64,000 bases of DNA. Origin: CAWHYG01 sp963833505. GTDB taxonomy: Bacteria; Eisenbacteria; RBG-16-71-46; CAIMUX01. The position numbers and the translations under genes were made by a program. The stretch is taken from contig CAWHYG010000007.1 of assembly GCA_963833505.1 (NCBI GenBank), positions 1,984,001 to 2,048,000 of the forward strand, read 5' to 3'. The notes beneath the pieces are model-generated. The model ran no database searches. It saw only the letters and a list, made by a program, of their open reading frames with translations, and was not told the origin of the DNA. The stretch's first letter is position 1. Each line of letters opens with the position of its first letter. Of the stretch, positions 61,390 to 64,000 are shown piece by piece.

Positions 61390-63120
61390 ATGATGACCTC
61401 ACTCTTGCGCGCCGTCCAGGACTGTACCGCTTCCGGGTTCCATGCTTCCACCGTATCCGGACCGGTGTGGCTTTGTGTTCTTGCGCTCGTGTTCGCGGTT
61501 GCCTTCTGGCCCGGATCCGCTTTCGGCGGAGAAAGCCGCTCCGGCCGTGTCCGAGAACCGGTTTTGGCCGGAAGCTGGTATGAAGGCGGCTCCGCCGCGC
61601 TGGCCGACAGCGTGGATGCGCGCTTGACCGGAAAGGAGCGGCCTCACGTCCCCGTTTCCGACGCCAAGAAGGAGGCCTACCAACTGGCGGCCGAGGGCCG
61701 GCATCCCGTTGCGCTAGTCGTTCCGCACGCCGGTCACATCTACAGCGGCGCCTGCGCCGGGCAGGCCTTCGAGCTTCTCCGCGGCGCGCCCTATCGGCGG
61801 GTCATTCTCCTGGGCCCCAGCCACTACGTCGGATTCTACGGGGCGGCGCTGCCCGAAGAGGACGCCTTCAAGACTCCTCTCGGCACGATCCCCCTCGATC
61901 GCGAAGCGATCCAGAAGCTCGCGAAGGTGGACGGATTCCAGATCAATCCCCAGGCGCACGCGCGGGAGCACTCCGTCGAGATCGAGCTGCCGTTCCTGCA
62001 GCGGGTCCTTTCCCCCGATTTCGTGCTGATTCCGATCGTCGTCGGCCGGCTCACTCCTGAGTCGATCGTCTCGATCGGCCACGCCCTGGCCGATCTCTGG
62101 AACGACAATACGGTGCTGATCGCATCGTCCGACTTCACGCACTATGGGCCGAACTTCGACTACATCCCGTTTTCGAGCGACGTGCCGGAGCACCTGCGCA
62201 AGCTCGACCTGGGCGCAGCCGTCCGCATCGAACGGATGGACCTGCCCGGTTTCACCTCCTATCGCGATTCGACCGGTGCGACGATCTGCGGGGCCGAGCC
62301 GATCCGGATCCTGCTCGAGGCGGCCCAGGGACGCCGGTTGACCGGCAAGATGATCGATTACTACCGCTCGGGCGACCTGACGGGCGACTTCGAAAACTCC
62401 GTGAGCTACTGCTCGATCGCGTTCTTCCCCGAGAGCACCGGCCGCCGCAAGGGGATCGATCACCATCACTCGGGCGACATGAGCGGTGAAAACTCCGTGA
62501 GCTACAACTCGGTTGCGTTCACTCCCCAGAGCCCTGTCCACCGCGACCTGAACGCTGCGGAGCAGACCGCGCTTCTGCGCCTCGCGCGGACGACCGTGCA
62601 GGCTCTGGTGAACCGCCGGCCGCTCCCGTCCGCGCATCTTCCGGCGGAAACTGCGGCGGACAGCCCGCTTCGCGAAGAACGGGGCGTTTTCGTGACCCTG
62701 ACCGATAGCTCTGGAGCGCTCCGCGGCTGCATCGGCAGCATCGTGGCGGATCGCCCGCTCTACAACGGCGTCATCCAGAACGCGGTCTCGGCCGCCATTC
62801 GCGATCCACGTTTTCCGCCGGTCCAGGCCGATGAAGAGCCCACCCTCGAGATCGAGATCTCGGTTCTGACTCCGCTCCGTCCGGTGAACGGCCCGCAGGA
62901 CATCGTCATCGGGCGCGACGGCGTGGTGCTGGAGAAGGACGGGTATCGGTCGGTCTTCCTGCCTCAGGTGGCGCCGGAGCAGGGCTGGGACGTTGCGACC
63001 ATGCTGTCCCACCTCGCTCTCAAAGCCGGGCTGGGCCCGAACGACTGGAAATCGGGAGCGACCTTCGAGACCTTCCAGGCGCAGGTCTTTCGGGAGCAGC
63101 GCCCGAGCAGCGCCCGGTAG
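61390..63120 (+). CDS. Exported fusion of MEMO1-like (AmmeMemoRadiSam B) and AMMECR1 (A) domains
   Basis: 576 residues. A signal or anchor segment (VWLCVLALVFAVAFWPGSAFG, ~residues 24-44) is followed by the MEMO1-like dioxygenase-fold domain: VLAGSWYEGG, ALVVPHAGHIYSG, ILLGPSHYVGF, AHAREHSVEIELPFLQ and ASSDFTHYG, with metal-ligand His residues intact. The AMMECR1 domain starts near residue 380 (AEQTALLRLARTTVQALV, RGVFVTLTDSSGALRGCIGSI, SAAIRDPRFPPV). Between them a ~35-residue segment is duplicated (YYRSGD.TGDFENSVSYCSIAF, then HHHSGDMSGENSVSYNSVAF). The usual third partner, a radical SAM enzyme, is not in the window. Two ATGs (61390 and 61393) follow GGGGGA. Confidence 0.85.
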   Translation: MMTSLLRAVQDCTASGFHASTVSGPVWLCVLALVFAVAFWPGSAFGGESRSGRVREPVLAGSWYEGGSAALADSVDARLTGKERPHVPVSDAKKEAYQLAAEGRHPVALVVPHAGHIYSGACAGQAFELLRGAPYRRVILLGPSHYVGFYGAALPEEDAFKTPLGTIPLDREAIQKLAKVDGFQINPQAHAREHSVEIELPFLQRVLSPDFVLIPIVVGRLTPESIVSIGHALADLWNDNTVLIASSDFTHYGPNFDYIPFSSDVPEHLRKLDLGAAVRIERMDLPGFTSYRDSTGATICGAEPIRILLEAAQGRRLTGKMIDYYRSGDLTGDFENSVSYCSIAFFPESTGRRKGIDHHHSGDMSGENSVSYNSVAFTPQSPVHRDLNAAEQTALLRLARTTVQALVNRRPLPSAHLPAETAADSPLREERGVFVTLTDSSGALRGCIGSIVADRPLYNGVIQNAVSAAIRDPRFPPVQADEEPTLEIEISVLTPLRPVNGPQDIVIGRDGVVLEKDGYRSVFLPQVAPEQGWDVATMLSHLALKAGLGPNDWKSGATFETFQAQVFREQRPSSAR

Positions 63121-63206
63121 CCGCCCTTGAAGCCAGGACGGGCAGTGGGCGCTGGGTGCGCGGTCAGAACACACGGTGCGGCGGCCCGCCCCGGAGAGCG
63201 GCGTCC

Positions 63207-64000
63207 ATGACGCTCGGCATCTTCAGTCCGGGAAGCCCGCCGGAGCGTGAGGCTTTCGAAGCAGGGCTGGCATGGCTGCGTGCGCGGGGCTTCAAGCTGC
63301 GGATGGGAGCGACCGCCACGCCGGGCACCGGGCTTCACGCCGGTCCAGCCTCGGAGAGAGCCGCAGACCTGGTGCGCCTCCTGGAGGATCCGGAAGTCGA
63401 CGCGGTTCTCTGCGCGCGCGGCGGCTCTGGAACCCTGGGCCTTCTCCCCTTCCTGGACGACCGGATCGCGCATTCGCCCAAACCGATCATCGGCTTGAGC
63501 GACGTGACCGCGCTCCATCTCGCGCTCTACGCCCGGTCGGGCAAGCGCGGCATCTCGGCTCCAATGGTGGTTCAGCTTTCGGACGCCTCGCCCGAGTACA
63601 CGGCCTCGCACTGGCTGGACCTCGTGCGCGGGTCCGTTTCGCCGGGGCCGTTTCCGCTGCCGGAAGGGGTCCGGCTCGAAATCGCGGAGAGTCCAGTGCT
63701 ACACGAACGCGTCTCTTTCGGCGGTGCTCGCGGGGACGCCTCTCCAGGCAGCGCCCCGAGCGACGCTCCCACTTCGGCCGCGACTCGTCGCGAAGGGTCC
63801 ACTGAGCGCGCGGTACGATCGGACCGGGCCGTGGAAGGCCCGCTGTACCCGTGCAATCTCTCGCTCTTCGTCAGCCTGATCGGGACGCCCTACCTTCCGT
63901 CCTGCGACGGAGCCATCCTGGTGCTGGAAGACATCCACGAGACGCCGCAAAGCCTCGACCGGATGGGGGCGCAGATTCGCCTGTCGGGAGCGGCCGACCG
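63207..64000 (+). CDS. LD-carboxypeptidase, peptidase family S66 (3' end outside window)
   Basis: At least 264 residues, open to the window end. It has the S66 (LdcA/MccF) fold: an opening GIFSPGSPP, LLEDPEVDAVLCARGGSGTLGLLPFLD, the nucleophile Ser in IIGLSDVTALHLALY (~residue 100), then a variable Ala/Ser/Arg-rich insertion (~residues 172-205), PLYPCNLSLFVSLIGTPYLPS, and the catalytic Glu in ILVLEDIHE. Family members release the terminal D-Ala from peptidoglycan tetrapeptides or inactivate microcin C. The usual GGNL is PCNL here. The final catalytic His would lie past the window end. CGGAGAGCGG precedes ATG 63207. Confidence 0.82.
   Translation, partial: MTLGIFSPGSPPEREAFEAGLAWLRARGFKLRMGATATPGTGLHAGPASERAADLVRLLEDPEVDAVLCARGGSGTLGLLPFLDDRIAHSPKPIIGLSDVTALHLALYARSGKRGISAPMVVQLSDASPEYTASHWLDLVRGSVSPGPFPLPEGVRLEIAESPVLHERVSFGGARGDASPGSAPSDAPTSAATRREGSTERAVRSDRAVEGPLYPCNLSLFVSLIGTPYLPSCDGAILVLEDIHETPQSLDRMGAQIRLSGAAD

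Noticed and set aside
1..64000. CRISPR array, tRNA, rRNA, prophage or transposase
   Set aside because: No regularly spaced 25-40 base direct repeats with unique spacers, no tRNA-like cloverleaf or rRNA core sequence, and no phage or transposase protein were seen. The tandem repeats present have no spacers.

Overview
The window is GC-rich (roughly two thirds G+C), densely coding bacterial DNA with no plasmid, phage or transposase genes. A TonB-dependent receptor with a separate TonB, lipoproteins, several exported proteins ending in a FlgD-like / type IX-secretion-like C-terminal module, a membrane pyrophosphatase, an ADP-forming acyl-CoA synthetase, TRAP transporters with a TatT partner, and a MEMO-AMMECR1 protein together suggest a Gram-negative member of the FCB-related candidate phyla (Candidatus Eisenbacteria or a neighbour). 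This is inference from gene content; no rRNA or tRNA gene is visible to confirm it.

Layout. 0-7.3 kb: the 3' end of a Mut7-C RNase gene, then a five-gene uptake operon (DUF3798 binding protein, double ATPase, two permeases, DUF6672 protein). 7.3-10.9 kb: an orphan Ig-like gene remnant facing a minus-strand operon TatT - DctP - secreted protein. 11.4-15.7 kb: infA and a heterodimeric ABC exporter. 15.8-20.1 kb: a MntA/HepT toxin-antitoxin pair, pterin dehydratase, transaldolase, and lysine 6-aminotransferase with an unusual leader. 20.5-30 kb: a large exported beta-rich protein, gene remnants, asparaginase, a split membrane pyrophosphatase, an Eis-like acetyltransferase and a SnoaL-like protein. 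30.7-34 kb: a GT-C-like membrane protein and a GT2 glycosyltransferase. 34-40.2 kb (minus): beta-helix protein, subtilisin-like protease, SDR, TonB. 40.6-42.6 kb: the TRAP permeases DctQ and DctM, 30 kb from the binding protein. 42.9-50 kb: pyruvate kinase, a DMT exporter, and a minus-strand cluster AlbA_2 ATPase - ParA-like ATPase - DinB with a C-terminal extension. 50-64 kb: TonB-dependent receptor, ADP-forming acyl-CoA synthetase, coiled-coil lipoprotein, FGE/SUMF1 protein, a dimethylformamidase-like exported protein, an exported MEMO-AMMECR1 fusion, and the start of an LD-carboxypeptidase.

Two window-wide patterns stand out. First, five otherwise well-preserved genes have a single-base frame break. 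Three of these breaks, plus one in a gene remnant, are the same event: an extra A in CAGATGC, giving CAGAATGC (or its complement). That points to a systematic cause such as basecalling at a modified motif, or to an unusual mutational process. Second, intergenic DNA is full of short local tandem duplications and carries at least two families of dispersed repeats. One family keeps a 17-bp stem with a compensated base pair and may act as RNA.

The best candidates for something undescribed are the AlbA_2/ParA/DinB cluster, the leader ORF plus perfect palindrome upstream of the lysine aminotransferase, the exported MEMO-AMMECR1 protein with an internal duplication, and the structured dispersed repeat.
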